From Micromonospora antibiotica (GTDB taxonomy: Bacteria > Actinomycetota > Actinomycetes > Mycobacteriales > Micromonosporaceae), in the NCBI RefSeq assembly GCF_017599305.1, contig NZ_JAGFWR010000001.1:62001-126000 (forward strand): a stretch of DNA of 64,000 bases. Reading direction: 5' to 3'. Numbering within the stretch: the first letter of the stretch is position 1; each line of letters begins with the position of its first letter. Positions 6,350-15,204 of this stretch are shown piece after piece. The notes beneath the pieces are model-generated. The model searched no databases. It was not told the DNA's origin and was given only the letters and a program-made list of their open reading frames with translations. A program made the translations under genes and the position numbers.

Positions 6350-9220
6350 GTGCCATCCGAAGCGGGATCCGTCGATTCGATGGATCCGCTCATCGTCGCC
6401 TACAACGACAGCGGCGACGTGTCGCTGCTGGTCCGGGCCGAGGACGTGGCGCGGGGCCTGCTCGCGTCCGATCCGTCCCGGGTGGATGTGCTCGCCGCGC
6501 TCTCCACCGTCCTGATGTTGCGGGGCCGGGCCTCGGACCCGAAGCACCTCGACGCGGCGGTGGTCGCCGCCGAGCAGGCCACGGCGCTGACCTCGCCCGG
6601 TGATCCGTGGTGGCCGTACGTCAACGCCCAGCTGGCCCTGGTCGTCGGCTTCCGGTTCGAGCAGCGGCGTGAGGTGGCGGACCTGTCGACGGCGAAGCGG
6701 CACGCGGACGTCGCGGTGGCCGCCGTCGGCGCGGACGACCCGATCCGGATCGACGTGCTGGTCCGCTGCGTGAACGTGTACCGGCTCAGTTTCGAACGGT
6801 TCGGCCAGTTGGCGGACATCGACGCGGCCGTACGCCTCAGCCGGGAGGTCCACCGGTCCACCGACCCGGACCACCTGCTCACCGCCCGCCAACTGCTGGC
6901 GCTGTGCCTTGTCATGCGCTTCACCCGGACGGGCGGTCCACGCGACATCGACGAGGCGATCGAGCACTGCCGCAGCGGTCTGGCCGCCATGCCCGCGCGG
7001 CACGTGGACCGGGCCGCCCTCAACGGTGTGCTGGTGATCGCGCTGGTGCAGCGTTGGGTGAGCACCGACCATGCGGACGAAACCGACCTGCACGAGGCGG
7101 TCCGGGTCAGCCGGCAGGTCGTCGCGGACCTGCCGGCCATCGGCACGGTCCGCGCGCAACTGCTGGCCACCCACGGGGTGCTGCTGGTCCTGCACGGCCT
7201 CAGCAACAACTCGTCGGTGCACCTCGACGAGGCGATCCGCAGCGCCCGGGAGGCCGTCGACGCACCGACCGCCGGCACCCAACGGGCCGGCCACCTGGTC
7301 AGCCTGGCCCACTCGCTGCTCGTCCGGGCCCGGATGAGCAGCGACCCGGCCGGGGTCAGCGACGCCGTCGACACCGGTATGGCCGCCCTGGCCGGGTTCT
7401 CACCGGGCCATCCGGACCGGGCACGGGCCCTCAACGTGCTCGGCACGGCGTTGCGGATCCGCTACCTGATCGATCACGACCCGGCCGACCTCGACGCCGC
7501 GGTCGGCATGTGGCGGTCGTCGTCGGCCTCCCGGGCGGGTGCGATCGAAATCCGGATGACCGCCGCCCGCACCTGGGCGCAGACCGCCGCCGAGGCCGGT
7601 GACGCGGCGCTGGCCCTGGAGGCGTACGGCACCGCCGTGGGTCTGCTGCCGCTGCTGGCGTGGCGGGGCCTGGACCGTACCGTGCAGGAGAAACGGCTGA
7701 CCTCGGTGGCCGGCCTGGCCGGCGATGCGGCGGCCTGGGCCATCGCCGCCGGTCAGCCGCAACGTGCGGTGGAACTCCTGGAGCAGGGTCGTCAGGTGCT
7801 GTGGTCACAGGCCCTGCAGACGCGCAGCGACCTGTCCGCGCTGGCCGCGGTCGCACCCACGCTCGCCGACGAACTCGACCGGACGCGCCGGGAGTTGGAC
7901 GGCGCCGGGGCGTCCCCGATCGTCGCGCTACCGTCCCGGCCCGGCTGGGAGCTGGGCCGGGACCTGCTGACCAGCGCGCTGGGTGGACCGCACCGTGCCG
8001 AGACCGAGGACGCCGGTCACCGCCGCCGGTTGGCGGAACGCTGGGAGCGGCTGGCGGCCGAGGCCCGCCGCCAGCCCGGCTTCGAGAACTTCCTGCACCC
8101 GCCGTCGTTCGCCGCCCTCCAGCCCGCCACCAGGGGCGGGGCCGCGGTGCTGGTCAACACCTCGCGGTGGCGCAGCGACGCGATCGTCGTCACCGCCGAC
8201 GGGGTACGGGCCGTGCCGCTGCCGTGGCTGTCGCACGACACGGCGCAGCGGCGTGCCGCGGCGTTCCTCGAGGTGCAGCGGGCGGTGGAGGGGGGCGGCG
8301 GGCCGGCCGAGCGGGCCGCGTTGCACCAGACGCTGGTGTCGTTGCAGCGGTGGCTCTGGGACACCGTCGGGGAGTCCGTCTGTGCGGCCCTCGACGACCT
8401 GCTCGACGTCGGGCCGGAGCGACGGCACCGCGTGTGGTGGTGCCCGACGGGGCCGCTGACGATGTTGCCGCTGCACGCCGCCGGCCGGTTCGGGGCGAGC
8501 GCCCCGCTCGCCGCGCGACGCCGGATCTCGATCGCCGCGCGTTGCGTGTCGTCCTACACCCCGAGCCTGTCCGCGCTGCTGCGCGCCCGCACCACCCCGG
8601 CGCCGGCCGGGCCGCCGCGGGCGTTCGCGGTGGGGCTCGGCACCCTGCCCGGCCAGCCGTCGCTGCCGGCGGTCAGCGACGAACTGCGCGCGGTCAGCTC
8701 GCACGTGCCCGGCCTGCGGGTGTTGTCCGGTCGCAGCGCCACCGTCGAGGGTGTGCTGAGCGCGCTCGAACGGCACAGCTGGGCGCACTTCGCCTGCCAC
8801 GGCGACCAGGACTTCAAGCGGCCCAGTGCGGCCGCCCTCCGCCTGGTCGACGGCAGGCTCAGCGTCCTGGACCTGGCCGGCCGCCTCGCCGCCCGCAGCC
8901 AGTCGGCCGGTGGGGCCGACCTCGCCTACCTCTCGGCGTGTCGCACCGCGGCGGGCGGCCGGGACCTGCCCGACGAGGCGATCCATCTCACCGCGGCGCT
9001 CCAGATGGCCGGCTTCCGACATGTGATCGGCAGCCAGTGGGCGGTCTCCGACCGGGTGGCGGCCCAGGTCGCCGGCGACGTCTACGCCGGGCTGAGCGCC
9101 GGGGACCACCTGGACGCCGACGGTGCGGCCGTCGCGCTGGACGCGGCCATAGATCGGGTACGACGGGCGCACCCGGACCGCCCGGAACTGTGGGCGGCGC
9201 TGGTCCACACCGGCCCCTGA
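6350..9220 (+). CDS. TPR-CHAT caspase-like protease
   Basis: Encodes up to 956 residues. The N-terminal 480 residues are alpha-helical repeats with the Leu/Ala/Tyr spacing of tetratricopeptide repeats. The C-terminal 350 residues are a CHAT domain (clan CD, caspase/separase-like). The catalytic pair is visible as His817 in HFACHG and Cys864 in LSACRTA. CHAT proteases usually act in conflict or programmed-death systems, cleaving a partner when the helical part senses a trigger. Start is uncertain: GTG 6350 has no Shine-Dalgarno but lies just after a TACTGA -10-like box (6340-6345) with TTGACG at 6315, suggesting a leaderless transcript. ATG 6380 is the alternative. It faces the TerY-P triad across the two leftward genes. 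Confidence 0.87.
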   Translation: MPSEAGSVDSMDPLIVAYNDSGDVSLLVRAEDVARGLLASDPSRVDVLAALSTVLMLRGRASDPKHLDAAVVAAEQATALTSPGDPWWPYVNAQLALVVGFRFEQRREVADLSTAKRHADVAVAAVGADDPIRIDVLVRCVNVYRLSFERFGQLADIDAAVRLSREVHRSTDPDHLLTARQLLALCLVMRFTRTGGPRDIDEAIEHCRSGLAAMPARHVDRAALNGVLVIALVQRWVSTDHADETDLHEAVRVSRQVVADLPAIGTVRAQLLATHGVLLVLHGLSNNSSVHLDEAIRSAREAVDAPTAGTQRAGHLVSLAHSLLVRARMSSDPAGVSDAVDTGMAALAGFSPGHPDRARALNVLGTALRIRYLIDHDPADLDAAVGMWRSSSASRAGAIEIRMTAARTWAQTAAEAGDAALALEAYGTAVGLLPLLAWRGLDRTVQEKRLTSVAGLAGDAAAWAIAAGQPQRAVELLEQGRQVLWSQALQTRSDLSALAAVAPTLADELDRTRRELDGAGASPIVALPSRPGWELGRDLLTSALGGPHRAETEDAGHRRRLAERWERLAAEARRQPGFENFLHPPSFAALQPATRGGAAVLVNTSRWRSDAIVVTADGVRAVPLPWLSHDTAQRRAAAFLEVQRAVEGGGGPAERAALHQTLVSLQRWLWDTVGESVCAALDDLLDVGPERRHRVWWCPTGPLTMLPLHAAGRFGASAPLAARRRISIAARCVSSYTPSLSALLRARTTPAPAGPPRAFAVGLGTLPGQPSLPAVSDELRAVSSHVPGLRVLSGRSATVEGVLSALERHSWAHFACHGDQDFKRPSAAALRLVDGRLSVLDLAGRLAARSQSAGGADLAYLSACRTAAGGRDLPDEAIHLTAALQMAGFRHVIGSQWAVSDRVAAQVAGDVYAGLSAGDHLDADGAAVALDAAIDRVRRAHPDRPELWAALVHTGP

Positions 9221-9249
9221 CCCTCCGGCAGCAGCGGCCGGCGGGGGCG

Positions 9250-11112
9250 TCAGCGCCGCTGGACCGGGATCACCGGCAGCTCGGGGCCGGGTGGCACAGC
9301 TTCGCGGTGCTGCTGCGCGACGATGCCGGCGGTGATCTCGTCGGGTGGCACCGGACGACCGAAGTGCCAACCCTGCCCGTTGTCGCAACCGGCCGCGGTC
9401 AGCCGGTGGGCCTGCTGGGCGGTTTCGATGCCCTCGGCGGTCACGACGAGACCGAGCCTGTGCCCGAGCGACACGACGGTGCCGAGGAAGTCGTCATCCG
9501 TGCCGGGGCGACGGGCCCCCGGCCAGCGGGCCGGCTGCGCCGACGGCCGGGTCAGACTGGCGTCGAGTTTGAGGCCGTACAGGGGCAGGGAGCGGAGGTT
9601 GGCCAGATTCGCATAGCCGACACCGAAGTCGTCGATGACGATCCGGACGCCGAGTTGCATCAACGCCGCCAGGGTCTGCGTCACCACGCCGGTCAGGTCG
9701 ATCACCGCCTGCTCGGTGATTTCCAGGTGCAGCAGGTGCGGCGGCAGACCCGTCCGGTCGAGAATCTGCGCCACCTCCCCGGCGAGGCCGGTGCGGTGCA
9801 GCTGGCGTACCGAGACGTTCACGCTCACGTACAGGCCGGGTTGGATCCGCTGCCAACGGCTGGCCTGCCGGCACGCCTGCTCCAGCAGTTGGCTGCCGAG
9901 CGCCACCACGAGGCCGGTGCGTTCGGCCAGCTCGATGAAGCGGGCGGCGCTCAGCAGCCCGAGCTGGGGATGCCGCCAGCGGGCCAGGGCCTCCACCCCG
10001 GCCAGCCGCCCGGAGCGTAGCGCGGTGACGGGCTGGTAGGCGGCGGTGAACTCGCCCCGTCGCAGCGCCGCCGGCATGGCCGCCGACAGCCGGTAACGCT
10101 CGGCGTCGGCGTTGCTGCGGTCCTGGTCGAACAGGCGGAGGGTGGCCTTGCCGTCCGCCTTGGCCCAGTGCAGCGCGATCTCACCGGCGCGCATCAGGCG
10201 CGCGGCGCCGCCGTCGGCGACGGTGCCCTCGGCCACCCCGGCACTCACCGTCAGCGGCACCTCGGTGCCGTTGACCCGGAACGGGGCGGCGAGCACGGCG
10301 AGCGCCCGATCAGCGATCTTGACGACGTCCCCGGCGCAGGTGGTGTCGCGGACCAGGATCGCGAACCGGTCGCTGTCCAGCCGCGCCACCAGGTCGAACC
10401 GCCCGTCGGCGAGCGCGCCGAGCCGGGCGGCGATCTCGCGCAGGAGCAGGTCACCCACCTGGTACCCGAGTACGTCGTTGACCGCCGCGAAGTCGTCGAC
10501 GTCGAGGCAGCAGACCCCGACCCGGTCGGTCGGTGCCTCGGCGGTGGACAGCCGTCCCAACTGCTCGGTGAGCAGTGTCAGGTTGGGTAGTCCGGTCAAC
10601 TGGTCGTGCGTGGCGAAGCGGCGGAACCTGACCTCGCTGACCCGTAACGCCTCCTCGGCCTGGGTGCGGGCGGCCAACGCGGCAAGCCGGACCGTGTCCT
10701 GGGCCCGCAGGCTGTGGTCGTGCGCGGCCGACGTGAAGCCCGTCGCGAGCTCCGCCAGCAGGTCGTTCAGCCGGGCCGTCCGGGTGGGATCGGCGGCGAC
10801 GCCGAGGTCGCCGAGGAGCCGCGAGGTGAGGACCGCGATCGTCCCACCGAGCGCCTCCGGCGACCCGAAGCCGGCCGCCACCAGGTCGGCACCGATCCGA
10901 CGGCCTTCGCCGGGCCCGCCCGGTCCGGCGAGAACCGCGGTGACCACGCGGTCCGCGAGCCCGGTGACGATGCGGTGCCGTTGTTCGGCGCTGATCGGCA
11001 CGTAGTGGGCCCGGTGCAGGGCCGTGGCCCACGCCGTCACGAACTCCCCGACGCCCCGGCCGTCGGCGGCGGGCCGGTCGTCGGCCCCGTCGGCGGCGGG
11101 CCGGTCGTTCAC
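9250..11112 (-). CDS. GGDEF-EAL cyclic-di-GMP protein, degenerate GGDEF and intact EAL
   Basis: Encodes 620 residues. A helical N-terminal region (about 1-165) leads to a GGDEF domain (about 175-340) and an EAL domain (about 355-600). The GGDEF signature reads LDSDRF, so diguanylate cyclase activity is probably lost. The EAL domain keeps GVEALARWRHP, NVSVRQL, EITE, IDDFGVGYANL, KLDASL and AEGIET, so phosphodiesterase activity is likely. Start is GTG 11112, which overlaps the stop of the methyltransferase gene (GTGA), giving translational coupling. A further in-frame extension runs inside that gene and is rejected. It is probably soluble: no transmembrane segment is visible. Confidence 0.88.
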   Translation of the reverse strand: MNDRPAADGADDRPAADGRGVGEFVTAWATALHRAHYVPISAEQRHRIVTGLADRVVTAVLAGPGGPGEGRRIGADLVAAGFGSPEALGGTIAVLTSRLLGDLGVAADPTRTARLNDLLAELATGFTSAAHDHSLRAQDTVRLAALAARTQAEEALRVSEVRFRRFATHDQLTGLPNLTLLTEQLGRLSTAEAPTDRVGVCCLDVDDFAAVNDVLGYQVGDLLLREIAARLGALADGRFDLVARLDSDRFAILVRDTTCAGDVVKIADRALAVLAAPFRVNGTEVPLTVSAGVAEGTVADGGAARLMRAGEIALHWAKADGKATLRLFDQDRSNADAERYRLSAAMPAALRRGEFTAAYQPVTALRSGRLAGVEALARWRHPQLGLLSAARFIELAERTGLVVALGSQLLEQACRQASRWQRIQPGLYVSVNVSVRQLHRTGLAGEVAQILDRTGLPPHLLHLEITEQAVIDLTGVVTQTLAALMQLGVRIVIDDFGVGYANLANLRSLPLYGLKLDASLTRPSAQPARWPGARRPGTDDDFLGTVVSLGHRLGLVVTAEGIETAQQAHRLTAAGCDNGQGWHFGRPVPPDEITAGIVAQQHREAVPPGPELPVIPVQRR

Positions 11113-11915
11113 CTGCGGCGTCCGACTCCGACGTAGAAACTCATCCGTTCCGGGTGCTCGCCGACGTCGGCCTCCGACTCGGGACGCCACAGCGGGGACC
11201 ACACCACGCCGGGTTCAACCAGGTCGAGGCCCGTGAAGAAGTCCTCCACCTGGGCGCGGGTCCGGGCGGTGACCGGGGTGTTCGTCCGGCCGCTGAGCCG
11301 GGCGCCCTCGCCCATCTCGTCCGGCCGGCTGTCGGTGGTGACGTGGCTGATCGCCACGCAACTGCCGGGGGCCAACGCGGTCCACAGCCGCCTGATCAGT
11401 CCGTACGGGTCGTCGTGGTCGGGGACCGCGTGCACCACCGAGACGAGCAGCAGGCCGACCGGTCGGTCCAGATCCAACAGCCGGCGGACCTCCGGATGGT
11501 CCAGGATGGCCTCCGGATGGCGCAGGTCTTCGAGCAGGGCGACCGCGTTCGGTTGGCCGGCGAGGATGTGCGTGCTGTGCGTCACCGCCACCGGGTCGAT
11601 GTCCACGTAGGCGACCCGGGAGTGCGGGTCCACCTGCTGGGCGATCTCGTGCACGTTGCCCACCGTCGGAATACCGGACCCGATGTCCAGGAACTGACGG
11701 ATCCCCTCGTCGAGCATGAACCGCACCGCCCGGTGCAGGAACTCGCGGTTGGCCCGCGCGACCAGGCGGAGATCGGGCACCGCAGCCAGTGCCTGGCGGG
11801 CGAACTCCCGGTCGACCTCGAAGTTGTGCGAGCCGCCGAGCCAGTAGTCGTAGGCTCGGGCCACGCTCGGCCGGCTGAGATCCACATCTGCTGGTGCCCA
11901 TTCCGGCCGTTCCAT
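11109..11915 (-). CDS. SAM-dependent methyltransferase, DUF574 (Methyltransf_19) family
   Basis: Encodes 268 residues. The family-typical start PSVARAYDYWLGGSHNFEVD is followed by the SAM-binding loop FLDIGSGIPTVGNVH, the VDIDPVAV acidic motif and the VSVVHAVPD segment. This is an expanded actinomycete family whose substrates are mostly unknown. ATG at 11915 has GGAAGGG a few bases upstream. A more distal start would place that Shine-Dalgarno inside the gene. It is the first gene of a two-gene unit with the GGDEF-EAL protein (GTGA overlap), which hints at a shared role. Confidence 0.88.
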   Translation of the reverse strand: MERPEWAPADVDLSRPSVARAYDYWLGGSHNFEVDREFARQALAAVPDLRLVARANREFLHRAVRFMLDEGIRQFLDIGSGIPTVGNVHEIAQQVDPHSRVAYVDIDPVAVTHSTHILAGQPNAVALLEDLRHPEAILDHPEVRRLLDLDRPVGLLLVSVVHAVPDHDDPYGLIRRLWTALAPGSCVAISHVTTDSRPDEMGEGARLSGRTNTPVTARTRAQVEDFFTGLDLVEPGVVWSPLWRPESEADVGEHPERMSFYVGVGRRR

Positions 11916-12316
11916 CGTCACCCTTCCAGCACCACGCATTGACGAGACCGCCGCCACTATAATCGGAACTTTGCCACCATTGCACCGCGCCGAGATCCCT
12001 ACGCCGGTCCGCAGGTCGACGGGTGTGCCGGTGTCGGCGGGGGCCTGACCGTCGGCGTGGTGCTGCCCAACCGGCCGGCCGATCCCGGCGTCGGAGACCT
12101 CGGTGCACGCCCGCCGCCGGGAGCCGTACGACCGCCACGTCCGGTACCAACCTGGGCAGATGATCCGGGAGGCGCTGCTGCGGTTACGGGCGACGACGCC
12201 CTGCTCAGGCTGGGGGCGCAGACCTACGGGAGCTGCGCGCGCCGCCAGCGGCCGATCGGTGCGGAACGACCCGCCGTGCGGCCGTCCGCCCGCCACTGCA
12301 TCTCGTGTGCGTAGGA

Positions 12317-12353
12317 CCGACGGGCCGGGCGTCCGTGACGCCCGGCCCGTCGG
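12317..12353 (-). terminator. 17-bp perfect hairpin after the cellulase gene
   Basis: Arms 12317-12333 and 12337-12353 are perfectly complementary around a CGT loop. It lies 13 bases past the cellulase stop and is a strong terminator candidate. The remaining gap to the methyltransferase start (11916-12316) holds no supported gene. Confidence 0.7.
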
Positions 12354-12365
12354 CTCACGGCCTGC

Positions 12366-13973
12366 TCAGCTCGCCGCGCAGGACAACGTTGGTACGCCGT
12401 TGACGGCACCCGACGATCCGAGGAAACCGAAGGTCGTGCTGCCACCGGCAGCCAGCGCTCCGTTGTAGCCGACGTTGCGGGCGGTGACGGTCGAGCCGCT
12501 GGTGGTCAGCGTCGCGCTCCACGCCTGCGTCACCTGCTGCCCGTTCCCGAACGTCCAGGTCACCGTCCAACCGGTGATCGCCGAACTGCCGGCGGTCACC
12601 CGCACCTCGGCCTGGAAGCCGCCCTGCCACTGACCGGTCACCGTGTACGACGCCGCACAGGACCGCCCGGTCGACGGCGGTGGGGTCGTGGTGGGCGGCG
12701 GGGTGGTGGTCGGCGGAGGCGGGGTCGTGGTGGGGGGTGGGGTGGTGGGCGGCGGCGTGGTGGGGGTGGTGCCGCCGACGGCGCTCATGATGGCGTCGAT
12801 GATGCCCTGCTGGGTGACCGTGGCGTTGCCGCGGTTGAACAGCCCGAAGCCGTACGCCCCGTTGTAGCCGTTGTCCCAGTAGGCGGTGGCCGCGCCGTAC
12901 TTCTTGGCGGCGGCCACCAGGGTGCGCGCGTAGTCCGCGCGGTACCTGTTGTTCGTCGGGTCGGCCGACGTCTTGTCGACCGAGCCGTACTCGCCGACGA
13001 AGACCGGGTAACCACGTGAGACGAAGGTGTCGCGCACCTTCTTCAGCTGCCCGTCCATGTAGTCCTGCTGACCCCAGGTCGACTTCCGGGACGCAGTGGT
13101 GGCGTTCGGCCCCCACTGCGTGATGGTGCCGTTCTCCTCACCGGCGAAGTCCCAGGGGTCGTAGTAGTGCACGGAGATCATGAGCCGTTGCTCGTTGGCG
13201 GGCACGGACGACGACCGGTACTGGTCCGTCGGCAGCGCGAAGCCGTAGTTGCCCACGGTGTAGTCGATGTTGGTGTTCCAGCCGGGGACGAGCAGCCAGC
13301 GGGAGGTGTTGTTCCCGCCGGTGCGGCGGACCGTGTCCACGAAGATCTGGTTGTAGGCGTTGATGTTCGAGTAGCACGGCTGGGTGGGATTGCCGTACTG
13401 CCCGTCGAACTCCTCGTTCATGGATTCGAGGATGAGTCGCTCGCTGTAGCTCTGGAACCTGGTCGCGATCTGCTGCCAGACCTTCTGGTACTTGTCCCGG
13501 ATCGTCGTCTGGTTGGACGAGTCGCAGATCAGCCACGAGCCGTTGACGGTCTTGAAGCCGTCGCCGTGCATGTTGATCAGCACGTACAGGCCGCGGCCGT
13601 AGGCGTAGTCGACGATTTCCTTGATCCGGTTGAGCCAGGCGGAGTTGATCGTGTAGTTCGGGGCGGACCCGATGTTGCCCAGGTAGGACACCGGGATGCG
13701 GATCGTCTTGAAGCCCGCCGCCTTGACCCGGTCGATGAACGCCTGGGTCACGACCGGGTTACCCCAGGCCGTCTCGCTGGGGATGCCGTTGGCGTTGGCC
13801 TCCAGGGCGTTGCCCAGATTCCAGCCCGCCCCCATGTCGGCGACGAGTTGGGTGGCGTTCACCTGGGCCATGCTGTCGGCCGAGGCGGAACTCGTCAGCA
13901 CGGCGGTGGAGCCGGCCAGCGCCAGTACGCCGGAGAGCACGGCGAACTGCACCTTCCTGAGGGTCGATTTCAC
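12366..13973 (-). CDS. Secreted endoglucanase: GH5 catalytic domain, Pro-Thr linker, CBM2
   Basis: Encodes 535 residues. A Sec-type signal peptide covers about residues 1-32 (basic VKSTLRK, hydrophobic core, cleavage near SASA). The GH5 domain follows (about 38-395), with the acid/base glutamate E187 in LESMNEEF and the nucleophile E328 in FVGEYGS. A low-complexity Pro/Thr linker (about 397-432) leads to a family 2 cellulose-binding module (about 433-535) with the usual terminal Cys pair and GWTVTWTF strand. It should hydrolyse beta-1,4-glucan outside the cell. Start is GTG 13973 with GGGAGA six bases upstream. Expression may be controlled by the dyad at 14013. Confidence 0.93.
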   Translation of the reverse strand: MKSTLRKVQFAVLSGVLALAGSTAVLTSSASADSMAQVNATQLVADMGAGWNLGNALEANANGIPSETAWGNPVVTQAFIDRVKAAGFKTIRIPVSYLGNIGSAPNYTINSAWLNRIKEIVDYAYGRGLYVLINMHGDGFKTVNGSWLICDSSNQTTIRDKYQKVWQQIATRFQSYSERLILESMNEEFDGQYGNPTQPCYSNINAYNQIFVDTVRRTGGNNTSRWLLVPGWNTNIDYTVGNYGFALPTDQYRSSSVPANEQRLMISVHYYDPWDFAGEENGTITQWGPNATTASRKSTWGQQDYMDGQLKKVRDTFVSRGYPVFVGEYGSVDKTSADPTNNRYRADYARTLVAAAKKYGAATAYWDNGYNGAYGFGLFNRGNATVTQQGIIDAIMSAVGGTTPTTPPPTTPPPTTTPPPPTTTPPPTTTPPPSTGRSCAASYTVTGQWQGGFQAEVRVTAGSSAITGWTVTWTFGNGQQVTQAWSATLTTSGSTVTARNVGYNGALAAGGSTTFGFLGSSGAVNGVPTLSCAAS

Positions 13974-14012
13974 AAGAGTCTCCCGTCTTCGAGCCCATAG
14001 TCACGCTGGGTT

Positions 14013-14028
14013 GTCGAAGCGATTCGAC
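14013..14028. promoter_or_regulatory. Inverted repeat upstream of the cellulase gene
   Basis: GTCGAA and TTCGAC are separated by GCGA, 40-55 bases upstream of the GTG. The dyad has the size and spacing of a LacI-type operator but does not match the known CebR/CelR box TGGGAGCGCTCCCA. It is a candidate operator for a sugar-responsive repressor. Confidence 0.4.
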
Positions 14029-14184
14029 GATATTTCGACTGCCTGTCCCGGCAGCCGACGGGCCGCCAAAGGATAGATGCATACACATCGATAAATCAAG
14101 GTCGTCGCCGCACAGTTGCCCGTCAGGGGCCATGGCGGACGCGCGACGGGCACCGTCCGGAGCCGCCGGGGAGGGACGCCTCAC

Positions 14185-14242
14185 GGGCCGGATGTCCGGC
14201 CGGGCCGGCTCGCGGGCCGGATGTCCGGCCGGGCCGGCTCGC
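14185..14242. repeat. Perfect 29-bp tandem duplication
   Basis: Bases 14185-14213 are repeated exactly at 14214-14242 in the 424-base gap between the divergent cellulase and ABC transporter genes. Each unit contains the nested palindromic string GCCGGATGTCCGGC. The rest of the gap (13974-14397) holds the two promoters and no supported gene. Confidence 0.8.
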
Positions 14243-14397
14243 GCCCGGAAGGTCCGTGACGATGGCCTGACGACGGCACCGGGCCCTGACGGTACAGCCA
14301 GCGCTACCTCGGTCGGCCCGCCACCTGGATTGCTGGAGGCGATTCCCAAAAATATGGTTTCTCTGCAGAAGAAATCAACGAAAATGGGAGTCCGGCG

Positions 14398-15201
14398 ATG
14401 TCGGTTAATAGTGCACGACTCGAATTCGGGTCGACAGTTGACAGAGAGACGCCAGTGGCGGCGGTGCGGGTCCAGCAACTGCGCAAGGTCTATGGCGGGG
14501 ATCGGCACGCGGTGACCGCGCTCGCCGGAGTCGACGCCGCCTTCCAGCGGGGGACGTTCACCGCGGTGATGGGCCCGTCCGGCTCGGGCAAGAGCACGCT
14601 GCTGCAGACCGCAGCGGGTCTGGACCGCCCGACCAGCGGCCTGGTGTGGGTCGGCGACACGGAACTGTCGAAGCTGTCGGAGACAAAACTGACCAAGCTG
14701 CGACGGTCGGAGATCGGGTTCGTCTTTCAGGCGTTCAACCTCGTCGGAGCGTTGACGGTGCAGGAGAACATCACGCTGCCGTTGCGGCTGTCCGGAAAGC
14801 GGGCAGACCCCCTCTGGATACAGCAGATCGTCAACCGGGTCGGGCTCACCGAGCGGCTGTCCCACCGCCCTTCGGAACTGTCCGGCGGGCAGCAGCAACG
14901 CGTCGCGATCGCCCGGGCACTGGCCACCCGGCCGGAGGTCATCTTCTGTGACGAACCGACCGGCGCGCTGGACACCCAGACCGCCGGTGAGGTGCTGGCC
15001 CTGCTGCGCTCGGTGGTGGACGAGGCGGGACAGACGGTCATCATGGTCACGCACGACCCGGTGGCGGCGTCCTACGCCGACCGGGTGATGGTGCTGGCCG
15101 ACGGGCGCATCGTGCAGGACATGCCGCAGCCGGGCGCGGAGCGGATCGCCGAGCACCTCGCGACGCTCGGGCGTCGTCCGCAGCTGACGCAGGAGGGCTG
15201 A
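14398..15201 (+). CDS. MacB/LolD-type ABC transporter ATP-binding protein
   Basis: Encodes 267 residues. Walker A (GPSGSGKST), Q-loop (FVFQAFNL), signature (LSGGQQQR), Walker B ([11 protein letters not shown]) and the H-loop (VMVTHD) are all present. It powers the FtsX-like permease encoded four bases downstream. Such pairs act as extruders or mechanotransmitters for peptides, antibiotics or lipids. ATG at 14398 has GGAG at good spacing. The first 20 residues are a variable extension. The two genes form an operon that ends at the hairpin at 17756. Confidence 0.93.
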   Translation: MSVNSARLEFGSTVDRETPVAAVRVQQLRKVYGGDRHAVTALAGVDAAFQRGTFTAVMGPSGSGKSTLLQTAAGLDRPTSGLVWVGDTELSKLSETKLTKLRRSEIGFVFQAFNLVGALTVQENITLPLRLSGKRADPLWIQQIVNRVGLTERLSHRPSELSGGQQQRVAIARALATRPEVIFCDEPTGALDTQTAGEVLALLRSVVDEAGQTVIMVTHDPVAASYADRVMVLADGRIVQDMPQPGAERIAEHLATLGRRPQLTQEG

Positions 15202-15204
15202 CCC

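Noticed and set aside
7660..10020. A 786-codon rightward open frame
   Set aside because: It is out of frame with the CHAT gene and antisense to the GGDEF-EAL gene, both with clear motifs.
12057..12314. A small rightward frame between methyltransferase and cellulase
   Set aside because: Pro/Arg-rich shadow composition and no ribosome binding site.
12660..12775. Short G/T-rich repeats suggesting a CRISPR-like or microsatellite array
   Set aside because: They are the codons of the Pro/Thr linker of the cellulase. There is no spacer structure.
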